Below are positions 17,841 through 25,646 of a stretch of DNA of 41,105 nt, piece by piece. This stretch comes from Alphaproteobacteria bacterium (lineage in GTDB: Bacteria > Pseudomonadota > Alphaproteobacteria > Rhodobacterales > Rhodobacteraceae). Position 1 is the stretch's first letter. The number at the start of each line of letters is the position of its first letter. The stretch is from positions 1-41,105 of the forward strand of contig VGDH01000009.1 in NCBI GenBank assembly GCA_016869835.1. Direction: 5' to 3'. The notes beneath the pieces are model-generated. The model ran no database searches. It saw nothing but the letters and a program-made list of their open reading frames with translations, and had not been told where the DNA came from. A program made the position numbers and the translations under genes.

Positions 17841-18740
17841 ATGCATTACGGATATATCGGGCTTGGCAATCTGGGGGCGGCCTGCGCGGCTTGCCTCTTG
17901 AAGGCAGGCTTCAAAGTCACGGTCTATGACCTGAACCCCAAATTGGCCGAACCCTTGCTTGCCATGGGCGCAACGTTGGCAGCCAGTGCCGAGGAGCTGG
18001 CGGGATCGGTCGATCATGTCATCACCTGCCTGCCATCGCCTGCGGTGTCGGAACGGGTGCTGCGCAATATCCTGCCCAAGATGCGCAAAGGGGCGCATTG
18101 GCTGGAGATGTCGACACTCGGCCGCGACGAGGTGCTGGCGCTGGCCGCAATTGCGGCAGAGGTGGGCGTGCGGATGATGGAGCTTCCCGTCACCGGCGGC
18201 GTGCATCTGGCCTATCAGGGCAAGATCACCATGCTGGCGGGCGGTGACAAGGATCTGTTCGATACCCACCAGGGTGCTATGCAGGCGATGGGGGACAAGA
18301 TTTTCCACATGGGGCCTTTGGGGTCATCGTCGATCATTAAGGTCATCACCAACATGTTGGCCTTCATCCATCTGAAGGCCACTTCCGAGGCCCTGATGCT
18401 GGCCAAGCGTGGGGGGCTGGACCTTGGGCAGGCCTGGCATGCGATCAAGGCCAGTTCGGGCAATTCCTTTGTGCATGAAACCGAAGGCGCGCTGATCCTG
18501 AACGGGTCTTATGACATTGCCTTCAACGTCGATCTGGCGCTGAAGGACCTTGGCTTTGCCTTGGGCTTTGGCAAGGAGTTCGGCGTGCCCTTGGAATTGG
18601 CCAGTGCCACGAACCAGACCTATATCGCCGCCAAGGCGGCCTATGGCGGTGAGGCGCAGTCGCCGATGATTGCCAAACTGTTGGAAGATCTGTTGAAAAC
18701 CGACTTGCGCGCGCCGGGGTTCCCGGCAAGGTTGGAGTAA
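17841..18740 (+). CDS. 3-hydroxyisobutyrate dehydrogenase-family NAD(P)-dependent oxidoreductase
   Basis: A 299-residue beta-hydroxyacid dehydrogenase. It has the Rossmann motif GLGNLG at 7-12, the substrate-binding segment ELPVTGGV (114-121) in place of the more usual APVSGG, and the catalytic lysine probably K167 in SSSIIKVITN. Relatives oxidise 3-hydroxyisobutyrate, tartronate semialdehyde or other short 3-hydroxy acids. AGGGAGA precedes the ATG. A 55-base gap separates it from the aldehyde dehydrogenase gene. The pairing of a hydroxyacid dehydrogenase and an aldehyde dehydrogenase suggests that the carbon skeleton is oxidised after demethylation, but the order of steps is unknown. Confidence 0.88.
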   Translation: MHYGYIGLGNLGAACAACLLKAGFKVTVYDLNPKLAEPLLAMGATLAASAEELAGSVDHVITCLPSPAVSERVLRNILPKMRKGAHWLEMSTLGRDEVLALAAIAAEVGVRMMELPVTGGVHLAYQGKITMLAGGDKDLFDTHQGAMQAMGDKIFHMGPLGSSSIIKVITNMLAFIHLKATSEALMLAKRGGLDLGQAWHAIKASSGNSFVHETEGALILNGSYDIAFNVDLALKDLGFALGFGKEFGVPLELASATNQTYIAAKAAYGGEAQSPMIAKLLEDLLKTDLRAPGFPARLE

Positions 18741-18742
18741 GC

Positions 18743-18803
18743 GCCGGGGGCTGACCCCGGGGCGCTGCCCCGGACCCCGGGGTATTTCTGCCAAGATGAA
18801 AGG
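18743..18803 (+). repeat. Dispersed intergenic repeat, copy D
   Basis: Overlapping GC-rich inverted repeats (CCGGGGGCTGACCCCGG, then GGGGCGCTGCCCC) are followed by GGACCCCGGGGTATTTCTG and CCAAGATGAAAGG. The core closely matches copies B and E. The final AAAGG serves as the likely ribosome-binding site of the next gene, so the repeat has been built into its translation start. Confidence 0.7.
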
Positions 18804-18810
18804 TCGGATC

Positions 18811-19926
18811 ATGGACGAATTGGCCCGGGCGCGGATGGCCCATGTGCTGCATCATCGCAAGGCGGGATTATCCTTGGGCGAGCCGGTGGTGCCAGTGATT
18901 TCCGTGGCGACGACCTTCCATCTGCCCGAGGCGCAGGGGGCGGCCTATTACTATGGCCGCTCGGGTCAGCCGACCTGGGATGCGGTGGAGGCGCAGCTTG
19001 CGATCCTTGAGGCGGCCGAGGTGGTGGCCTTTCCGTCGGGCATGGCGGCGATTTCGGCCGCCTTGATTGCCTGCCTGCGCGCCGGGGCACGGGTGATGAT
19101 CCCTTCGGACGGCTATTATGTGACGCGGCTTCTGGGACGCGATCTGTTGGCCGTTTACGGCGTCGAGGTGGTGGAAGTGCCGACGCTGGAGATGGCGGCG
19201 GCCGATTTCACCGGCTTTGACGTGATCTATATCGAGACGCCGTCGAACCCTGGGCTGGATGTAATTGATATTGCAGCGATCTCTGTGCGCGCACATGCGG
19301 CGGGTGCCTTGGTCATTGCCGATAACACCACCATGACGCCCTTGTTGCAGCGGCCTTTGGACCTGGGAGCCGATCTGGTGGTTGCGGCGGATACCAAGGC
19401 GCCGGCGGGCCATTCGGATGCGCTATTTGGCCATGTCGCGGGGCGGGATGCCAATCTGATGGCGCGTATCCGCGAGGGGCGGCGGCAATCGGGCTCGGTT
19501 CCCGGGCCGTTTGAGGCCTATCTCGTGCATCGCGGGATCGAGACGCTGGAGTTGCGGCTTGCACGGATGTGCGAGACGGCCGCCGTGATTGCCGAACGTC
19601 TGGCGGCGCATCAGGCGGTGAAGCGCCTGCGCTATCCGGGGCTTTCGGGCGATGCCTCTTATGCCATTGCCCAAAAGCAGATGCTGAACGGCGGGTTCCT
19701 CATCGGGTTTGAGCTGGCAAGCGAGGCGGAGGCCGAGGCATTCCTGTCCGCCTGCCCGCTGATCGAACAGGCGACAAGCTTTGGCGGGGTGCATACGGCG
19801 GCCGAACGTCGGGCACGCTGGGGCGACAGCGTGTCGCCGGGCTTCATCCGCCTGTCGGTGGGCATCGAGCCTTGCGAGGTCTTGTGGTCGGCCATTGCCG
19901 CCGCGCTTCCGGGGGGAAATTGCTGA
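18811..19926 (+). CDS. Cys/Met metabolism PLP-dependent enzyme (gamma-lyase/synthase type)
   Basis: A 371-residue fold-type I PLP enzyme of the cystathionine gamma-lyase/synthase family, slightly shorter than the usual ~390. Visible landmarks are YGRSGQPTWDAVE (48-60), FPSGMAAI (74-81), ETPSNPGLDVIDI (142-154), ADNTTMTPLLQ (170-180), the Schiff-base lysine K196 in AADTKAPAGHSD, and IRLSVGIE near the end. The usual HS-TK wording before the lysine is changed to ADTK. I chose the ATG at 18811, with AAAGG seven bases upstream; an ATG at 18796 lies inside the dispersed repeat. Family members catalyse gamma- or beta-elimination or replacement on cysteine, methionine or O-substituted homoserine. Being last in the gene series, it may cleave the demethylated amino acid. 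Confidence 0.88.
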   Translation: MDELARARMAHVLHHRKAGLSLGEPVVPVISVATTFHLPEAQGAAYYYGRSGQPTWDAVEAQLAILEAAEVVAFPSGMAAISAALIACLRAGARVMIPSDGYYVTRLLGRDLLAVYGVEVVEVPTLEMAAADFTGFDVIYIETPSNPGLDVIDIAAISVRAHAAGALVIADNTTMTPLLQRPLDLGADLVVAADTKAPAGHSDALFGHVAGRDANLMARIREGRRQSGSVPGPFEAYLVHRGIETLELRLARMCETAAVIAERLAAHQAVKRLRYPGLSGDASYAIAQKQMLNGGFLIGFELASEAEAEAFLSACPLIEQATSFGGVHTAAERRARWGDSVSPGFIRLSVGIEPCEVLWSAIAAALPGGNC

Positions 19927-19944
19927 TCTCCCCCGGTTCTGCCC

Positions 19945-19974
19945 TTGACCTTCGCCCCGTCAGCCGTCTTATTC
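19945..19974 (+). promoter_or_regulatory. Possible sodB promoter
   Basis: TTGACC (19945-19950) and TTATTC (19969-19974) are 18 bases apart, 36 bases upstream of the sodB start. The -35 match is good and the -10 only fair. Confidence 0.4.
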
Positions 19975-20010
19975 CACCAGACTGCGAAACCCCCGAACAG
20001 GAGAAGTCAG

Positions 20011-20613
20011 ATGGCTTTTACCCTTCCCGATCTTCCTTATGCCCATGACGCGCTGGCCTCGCTCGGCATGTCGAAGGAAACCTTCGAATATCACCACGAC
20101 ATCCACCACAAGGCCTATGTCGACAATGGCAACAAGCTGATTGCGGGCACCGAGTGGGAAGGCAAGTCGCTGGAAGACATCGTGCGCGGCACCTACAACG
20201 CGGGCGCCGTGGCGCAGAACGGCATTTTCAACAATGCCAGCCAGCACTGGAACCACAACCTGTTTTGGGAAGTGATGGGCCCGGGCGAGAACAAGAAGAT
20301 GCCGGGGGCTTTGGAGAAGGCGCTGGTTGAAGCCTTTGGCTCGGTTGCCAAGTTCAAGGAAGATTTCGCCGCTGCGGGGGCTGGCCAGTTTGGTTCGGGC
20401 TGGTGCTGGCTGGTGAAGGACAAGGATGGCAGCCTGAAGGTCACCAAGACCGAAAACGGCGTGAACCCCCTGTGCTTTGGCCAGACCGCGCTTCTGGGCT
20501 GCGATGTGTGGGAACATTCCTATTACATCGACTTCCGCAACAAGCGCCCGGCCTATCTGACCAACTTCCTGGACAAGCTGGTCAACTGGGAAGCGGTTGC
20601 CACCAAGCTCTGA
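20011..20613 (+). CDS. sodB: Superoxide dismutase, Fe type
   Basis: A 200-residue cytoplasmic superoxide dismutase. Metal ligands are visible as H28 (EYHHDIHH), H82 (HWNHNLFW), and the aspartate and histidine of CDVWEHSYYIDF. Gln78 in NNASQHWNH is at the position that in iron-type enzymes hydrogen-bonds the metal-bound solvent, favouring Fe over Mn. ATG at 20011 follows AGGAGAAG. An intrinsic terminator follows the gene, so it is probably a single-gene transcript. Confidence 0.96.
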   Translation: MAFTLPDLPYAHDALASLGMSKETFEYHHDIHHKAYVDNGNKLIAGTEWEGKSLEDIVRGTYNAGAVAQNGIFNNASQHWNHNLFWEVMGPGENKKMPGALEKALVEAFGSVAKFKEDFAAAGAGQFGSGWCWLVKDKDGSLKVTKTENGVNPLCFGQTALLGCDVWEHSYYIDFRNKRPAYLTNFLDKLVNWEAVATKL

Positions 20614-20649
20614 CGCTTGCGGGCCGCGCGCCCTTGTGTCACGGATCAG

Positions 20650-20679
20650 CCGCCGTCCCCAAAAGGGGGCGGCGGTTTT
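20650..20679 (+). terminator. Intrinsic terminator of sodB
   Basis: 11-bp stem CCGCCGTCCCC (20650-20660) and GGGGGCGGCGG (20665-20675), one G-U pair, AAAA loop, followed by TTTT (20676-20679). It lies 37 bases after the sodB stop and just before the rarD-like gene. Confidence 0.85.
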
Positions 20680-20701
20680 CGTTTGGGGCGCGCGAAGGGA
20701 A

Positions 20702-21634
20702 ATGACCGAGGCCGCAAAGGGCGTTCTGGCGATCGTGGGCGCCTGCATGATTTGGGGCTTTGCCACCTTGTATTACAAGTCGATGGCCCACGTGCCGCCC
20801 CTTGAGGTGCTGGCGCATCGGTCCTTGTGGACGCTGATGCTGTTTGGTGCGCTTTTGGCCCTGCAGGGGCGGCTTTCGCAGGTGGCCGGGCTGATCGCCG
20901 GCCCGATGCGCGGGCGCGTGGCGCTGGCCAGCGCGATTGTGGCGTTGAACTGGGGGCTGTTCATCTTTGCCATTCAGGCGGGCTATGCGGTTGAGGCGAG
21001 CCTTGGCTATTACATCTTTCCGCTAGTCACCGTGGTCATGGGCGTTTTGGTTCTGGGCGAGCGGCTGAGCCGGGCGCAGGGGGCGGCGGTGGTGCTGGCG
21101 GCGCTGGCAGTAGGGCTTTTGACCTGGGGGCTGGGGGTTGCACCCTGGATGGCGCTGGCGCTGGCCTTTTCCTTTGCCCCCTACATGCTGTTGAAGAAAA
21201 AGCTTGCCGCGCCGGCGGCCGTTTCTGTCACCGCCGAGGTTGCGTTCATCGCGCCCTTTGCCTTGGCGGTGCTGGTCTGGGCCGGGGCAGGGGGCACGCT
21301 GTTTGGCCGCGCCGGGGGCTGGTTTGGTGCTGATCTTCACGCCACGCTGGTGCTGCCGGTCACCGGCATCATCACCGGGGTGCCGCTTGTCCTGTTTTCC
21401 TGGGGGGCGCAGAGGGTGCGGCTTTCAACCCTCGGCCTGGTGCAATACCTGAACCCGACCTTGCAGGCTGTGACCGCAGTTTTTGTAATGGCCGAGCCCT
21501 TTACCCCCTGGCATGGGATGGCCTTTGCGCTGATCTGGTGCGCGCTTGCCGTCTATTCCTTTGAAATCTGGCGTCAGGACAGGGCGGTGCGCAAGGCGGC
21601 TTCCAGTGAGACGACATCCGGCACGCTGGTGTAA
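20702..21634 (+). CDS. rarD: RarD-like EamA-family permease
   Basis: A 310-residue inner-membrane protein with about ten hydrophobic helices in two EamA-like halves. It resembles RarD (chloramphenicol-sensitive protein): IWGFATLYYKSM near the start, LAHRSLWTLMLF, ALNWGLFIFAIQ, EASLGYYIFPL and LGLVQYLNPTLQ. It belongs to the drug/metabolite transporter superfamily; the natural substrate is not known. The ATG at 20702 gives the normal RarD N-terminus. Its last 61 bases overlap the end of the convergent LOG-family gene. Confidence 0.88.
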   Translation: MTEAAKGVLAIVGACMIWGFATLYYKSMAHVPPLEVLAHRSLWTLMLFGALLALQGRLSQVAGLIAGPMRGRVALASAIVALNWGLFIFAIQAGYAVEASLGYYIFPLVTVVMGVLVLGERLSRAQGAAVVLAALAVGLLTWGLGVAPWMALALAFSFAPYMLLKKKLAAPAAVSVTAEVAFIAPFALAVLVWAGAGGTLFGRAGGWFGADLHATLVLPVTGIITGVPLVLFSWGAQRVRLSTLGLVQYLNPTLQAVTAVFVMAEPFTPWHGMAFALIWCALAVYSFEIWRQDRAVRKAASSETTSGTLV

Positions 21635-22131
21635 AGCCCAAGCATGGTGGCATCGGCAAAGCCCTGTGTCACGATATGGGCCAAGAGCGTCTCGAGCGGT
21701 TGCCAGTAGCCTTGGGCGTTTACCAGAAAGATCGGTTTGCGGTGCAGCCCGATTTGCGCCCAGGTCAGCACCTCGAAGAATTCGTCCAGCGAGCCCGCGC
21801 CGCCGGGCAAGACCACGATGGCATCCGAATTCATGAACATCACCTTCTTGCGTTCATGCATGTCCTCGGTGATGACGAATTGGGTCAGGTCGGTCTTGCC
21901 GCGTTCCGCCGTGATGAGATGGGTCGGAATGACGCCAAGGGTAGCCGCCCCGGCGCCTTGTGCGGCGCGCGCCACCTCGCCCATGATGCCCACATCCCCT
22001 GCGCCATAGACCAGCCGCCAGCCGTTGCGCGCGATCATCGCGCCGGTGGCGCGGCCGGTTTCGGCATGGGTTGGGTTAAGGCCCGGGCGCGCACCGCAGA
22101 ACACACAGATCGAAAAGCGGGGGCCTGGCAT
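21574..22131 (-). CDS. LOG-family nucleotide 5'-monophosphate phosphoribohydrolase (TIGR00730)
   Basis: A 185-residue Rossmann-fold protein of the lysine-decarboxylase-like/LOG family. It shows GAGDVGIMG (43-51), MHERKKVMF (91-99) and PGGAGSLDEFFE (109-120). The last motif has serine where most members have threonine. Family members hydrolyse cytokinin ribotides or other nucleoside monophosphates to base plus ribose phosphate. The start is uncertain: AGGA lies eight bases before the ATG at 22131 but only two before the ATG at 22137, so I prefer 22131. The gene is divergent from the LysM gene and overlaps the 3' end of the rarD-like gene on the opposite strand. Confidence 0.88.
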   Translation of the reverse strand: MPGPRFSICVFCGARPGLNPTHAETGRATGAMIARNGWRLVYGAGDVGIMGEVARAAQGAGAATLGVIPTHLITAERGKTDLTQFVITEDMHERKKVMFMNSDAIVVLPGGAGSLDEFFEVLTWAQIGLHRKPIFLVNAQGYWQPLETLLAHIVTQGFADATMLGLYTSVPDVVSLEAALRTALS

Positions 22132-22217
22132 CGTCATGATCCTGAAAAAGGTTGCTTTCAGCGGTGTATCGGGGTTCCCATGCAAAAGAAAGGCGCTGTG
22201 CAGGGAGGCACGCAATC

Positions 22218-23531
22218 ATGAAGGCAAAGGGATCGGCCGGTTGGGTCGTGGCGGTCGGTGGTGCGGTGGTTGCGATTGTCGCGTGGATCTGGGGGTTTGG
22301 ACCAGATGCACCTGGGACTGAGAAAGCCGAAACGCAGGCGACGGCGCCCGCAGGCAGCGCAGAGACTGCTGCCGCGCCAGCCGCCGCGGCGCCCGAGACT
22401 GCGGCGCCCGAGACTGCTGCACCCGAGGCTGCCGCTTCGACGGCTGAGTCTGGTGAAGCCGCCGCCGATGCCGCTGCAGCGCCGCCACGAGTCGATGTGG
22501 TGCGCGTCGATGAAGACGGGCTTGCGACAATCGCGGGGACAGCCGCGCCGGGCGCCGTGATCGCCTTGCGGCTCGATGGGGTGGACCTTACCCGGATCAC
22601 CGCCGATGCGGCCGGTCAGTTTGCCACGCTGGTCACGCTGCCGCCCTCGGATGCGCCGCGACTTATGCAGCTGGTCGAGATCCTTGCCGATGGGACCGAG
22701 AATGTCGGGCCGGACAGCCTTGCGCTGGCCCCGGTTGCTGCCCCCGAAACTGCGGCCGAAGCCGCCCCAGAAACGGCTACTCTAGAAACGGCCACCCCAG
22801 AAACGGCCGATCTGGCCGATGGCGCGGCTGCGACGGGGACGGAACCGGCAGGCCTTCTGGTCTCGCCCGAAGGCGTCAGTCTCTTGCCCGATGCCTCGGC
22901 CCCGGAGACGGAATCTCTGCCGATCTCGATTGACACCATCGCTTATGGCAGCGCGGGGGAGGTCATGCTTTCGGGCCGCGCCGCTTTGGGTGGGCAGCTT
23001 CGGGTCTATCTGGACGAGGCTCTGGTGGCCGAACCCTTGACTGACGCCAAAGGCGACTGGACTGCCGAGATTGCCGAGGTCGCCGCTGGTCTGCATGTCT
23101 TGCGGGTGGATGAGGTGGATGCCACGGGGACGGTGGTTTCGCGGTTCGAAACGCCGTTCAAACGTGACCTGCCCGCCGTGGCCGAGGCGGACGCAGCCGC
23201 TGATGCGCAACTGGCCTCAAATGCCGAGACTGCCGCCGCTGCCCCGGAACCCGAAGCCGACGGAACCGCCGGGACAACGGCCGCCAGCGATGCCAGCACC
23301 GATGCCACCGCTGCAGCCGATACCGTTGCCGTCTCAGAAGAAGCGTCCTCGGCCGCGCCATCCTTGCCGGTGACGATTACCGTTCAACCGGGCTTTACGC
23401 TTTGGGCCATTGCGCGCGAAAACTATGGCGACGGGGTGATGTATGTGCAGGTCTTCGAGGCCAACCGTGACAAGATCAAGGATCCCGACCTGATCTATCC
23501 CGGACAGGTCTTTACGGTGCCCCAACCCTGA
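22218..23531 (+). CDS. Membrane-anchored Ala/Glu-rich protein with C-terminal LysM domain
   Basis: A 437-residue envelope protein. Residues 8-27 form one hydrophobic segment ([20 protein letters not shown]) serving as membrane anchor or uncleaved signal. A long low-complexity linker follows, with PETAA-type repeats at about 55-75 and ETATPETAD-type repeats near 185-195. Two segments look like Ig/carbohydrate-binding-like beta domains (about 95-170 and 235-315). The C-terminal ~50 residues are a LysM peptidoglycan-binding domain ([17 protein letters not shown], then YPGQVFTVP). GGGAGG upstream supports the ATG at 22218. The anchor-linker-LysM plan suggests a role near the peptidoglycan; no catalytic domain is visible. 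Confidence 0.85.
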   Translation: MKAKGSAGWVVAVGGAVVAIVAWIWGFGPDAPGTEKAETQATAPAGSAETAAAPAAAAPETAAPETAAPEAAASTAESGEAAADAAAAPPRVDVVRVDEDGLATIAGTAAPGAVIALRLDGVDLTRITADAAGQFATLVTLPPSDAPRLMQLVEILADGTENVGPDSLALAPVAAPETAAEAAPETATLETATPETADLADGAAATGTEPAGLLVSPEGVSLLPDASAPETESLPISIDTIAYGSAGEVMLSGRAALGGQLRVYLDEALVAEPLTDAKGDWTAEIAEVAAGLHVLRVDEVDATGTVVSRFETPFKRDLPAVAEADAAADAQLASNAETAAAAPEPEADGTAGTTAASDASTDATAAADTVAVSEEASSAAPSLPVTITVQPGFTLWAIARENYGDGVMYVQVFEANRDKIKDPDLIYPGQVFTVPQP

Positions 23532-23545
23532 GCCGCAGCGCCGGT

Positions 23546-23588
23546 GGCAGACCGGGGCCTCCGGCAGGGGTATTTTTGCCAAGATGAA
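23546..23588 (+). repeat. Dispersed intergenic repeat, copy E
   Basis: Reads GACCGGGGCCTCCGGCAGGG, then GTATTTTTGCCAAGATGAAC. CCGGGGCCTCCGG can fold as a short hairpin. It lies in the 194-base space between the LysM gene and the ABC exporter. The rest of that space holds nothing I can recognise. Confidence 0.7.
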
Positions 23589-23725
23589 CCCGCAAGGCCA
23601 TGATGTCCACCGCGCCTGACCCTTTGGTGTGGGCGCGTTGGCTGTGTAGCGCGTTGATGCGGCATTGAACAATCCCCAGCCCGGCTCTAGGGAGGGGGCA
23701 GCACCGCGAATGATGAGTCTCCCCC

Positions 23726-25561
23726 ATGCGCCGCCATACCGCCACCTCTGCCGATCAGCATCCCGCGCCTGCCTCGGGATGGCAGACGATTGCCCGCGTT
23801 CTGCCCTATCTCTGGCCGCAGGGTCAGGCTTGGGTGAAGCGCAGGGTGGTGGGGGCCTTGATGCTTTTGGTGATGGCCAAGCTGGTCTCGGTCACGACGC
23901 CCTATCTTTACAAGCTGGCGGTTGACGCCCTGAGCGGCGCGGCAGCGGGGGATCCGGTCTGGATCATGACGCTTGGGGCGGTTGGGTTGACCGTGGCCTA
24001 TGGCATGGCGCGGCTGGGGGCAGTGGCCTTTGGCGAGGCGCGCGATGCGGTCTTTGCCCGTGTCGGACAGCGTGCCATTCGCCAACTGGCGCTGGTGACC
24101 TTTCGCCACATCCACGCGCTTTCCTTGCGCTATCACATCACCCGCAAGACCGGGGGGCTGAGCCGCATCATCGAACGGGGGGTGAAGGGCGTCGACTTTC
24201 TTCTGCGATTCATGCTGTTTTCGGTGGGCCCGTTGATCCTGGAACTGTCCATGGTCTCGGTGCTGTTTGCGGTGCTGTTCGGCTGGCAATACATGGTGGT
24301 CGTTATCATCACCATTGCGATCTATGTCGCCTTCACCTTCAAGGTGACCGAGCTGCGGGTGCGCATCCGCCGTGAGATGAACGATCAGGATGCCGACGCC
24401 AATCAAAAGGCCATCGACAGCCTGTTGAACTTTGAAACCGTCAAGTATTTCAACGCCGAAGCGCGTGAGGCGGCCCGCTATGACGTGGCAATGCAGCGCT
24501 ATGAGGTGGCGGCGGTCAAGACCGGGCAGTCGTTGTCGTTCTTGAATGCGGGGCAGTCCTTCATCATCACCACCGGTCTTGTCATCGTGATGATCATGGC
24601 TGCCAGGGGGGTGCAGGCCGGGGTGCTGACGGTGGGCGATTTCGTCATGGTCAATGCCTATATGATCCAGATCACCATGCCGCTGAATTTCCTTGGCACG
24701 GTTTACCGCGAAATCCGCCAGGCCCTTGTGGACATGGGGGCGATGTTCGGTCTTCTTGGCCAACCCGCCGAGGTGGTCGACCTGCCCGGCGCCAAGCCCC
24801 TCGAGGTCAAGGGCGGAGAGATTGTCTTTGACAATGTGTCATTCGCCTATGACCCCGCCCGGCCCATCCTGAAGGGAATTTCGTTCACCGTCAGGCCTGG
24901 TCACAAGGTGGCGCTTGTTGGCCCGTCCGGTTCGGGCAAGTCGACGATCGGGCGGCTTTTGTTCCGGTTTTACGACGTGACCGGGGGCGCGATCCGCATT
25001 GACGGGCAGGATATCCGCGAGGTGCAGCAGACCTCGCTTCATGCCGCCATCGGAGTGGTGCCGCAGGATACGGTGCTGTTCAACGATACGGTCTATTACA
25101 ACATCGGCTATGGCCGTGACGGGGCGGATGAGGCCGAGGTCATGGCCGCGGCCAAGGCCGCGCACATCCGTGATTTCATCATGTCCCTGCCGGAAGGCTA
25201 TGACACCACGGTGGGCGAGCGGGGGCTGAAGCTGTCGGGCGGTGAAAAGCAGCGGGTGGGCATCGCGCGCACGCTTCTCAAGAACCCGCGGATCCTGATT
25301 CTGGACGAGGCGACATCCGCGCTGGACACCCAGACCGAACGGTCGATCCAGGAAAGCCTGACCGACATGGGGCAGGGGCGTTCTGTCATCACCATCGCGC
25401 ACCGTCTGTCGACGATTGCGGATGCCGATTGCATCCTGGTTCTGGAGGATGGCCGCATCACGGAAGCGGGCACGCATGAAGAGCTTCTGGCGCTTGAGGG
25501 CAAATACGCCGCCATGTGGGCGCGCCAGTCTGCCGAGGAAGAGGATCAGGCAGCCGCCTGA
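23726..25561 (+). CDS. Atm1-type ABC exporter (fused permease and ATPase)
   Basis: A 611-residue half-transporter that should act as an inner-membrane homodimer. The first ~340 residues are a type-I exporter membrane domain with six helices. It includes SLLNFETVKYFNAE, wording typical of the Atm1/HMT1 group, which moves glutathione-linked or sulfur-containing compounds and metal-glutathione complexes. The ATPase has Walker A GPSGSGKST, signature LSGGEKQRVGIAR, Walker B ILILDEATSALD and the H-loop IAHRLST. The ATG at 23726 has only a weak ribosome-binding site, so the exact start is less certain. Possible roles are Fe-S-related export or heavy-metal tolerance, inferred from the family. Confidence 0.9.
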   Translation: MRRHTATSADQHPAPASGWQTIARVLPYLWPQGQAWVKRRVVGALMLLVMAKLVSVTTPYLYKLAVDALSGAAAGDPVWIMTLGAVGLTVAYGMARLGAVAFGEARDAVFARVGQRAIRQLALVTFRHIHALSLRYHITRKTGGLSRIIERGVKGVDFLLRFMLFSVGPLILELSMVSVLFAVLFGWQYMVVVIITIAIYVAFTFKVTELRVRIRREMNDQDADANQKAIDSLLNFETVKYFNAEAREAARYDVAMQRYEVAAVKTGQSLSFLNAGQSFIITTGLVIVMIMAARGVQAGVLTVGDFVMVNAYMIQITMPLNFLGTVYREIRQALVDMGAMFGLLGQPAEVVDLPGAKPLEVKGGEIVFDNVSFAYDPARPILKGISFTVRPGHKVALVGPSGSGKSTIGRLLFRFYDVTGGAIRIDGQDIREVQQTSLHAAIGVVPQDTVLFNDTVYYNIGYGRDGADEAEVMAAAKAAHIRDFIMSLPEGYDTTVGERGLKLSGGEKQRVGIARTLLKNPRILILDEATSALDTQTERSIQESLTDMGQGRSVITIAHRLSTIADADCILVLEDGRITEAGTHEELLALEGKYAAMWARQSAEEEDQAAA

Positions 25562-25646
25562 TCCTGCCTGACCCCGTCCCGGCAACCGTGGTCTTCCAAT
25601 CGGGCCCCTCTTGACCGGACCCGCGCAACAGGCCAAACCCGGCGCC

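Noticed and set aside
18811-19926. PLP gene as a truncated pseudogene, because it is shorter than typical members
   Set aside because: All catalytic blocks, including K196 and the C-terminal IRLSVGIE, are present in one open frame.
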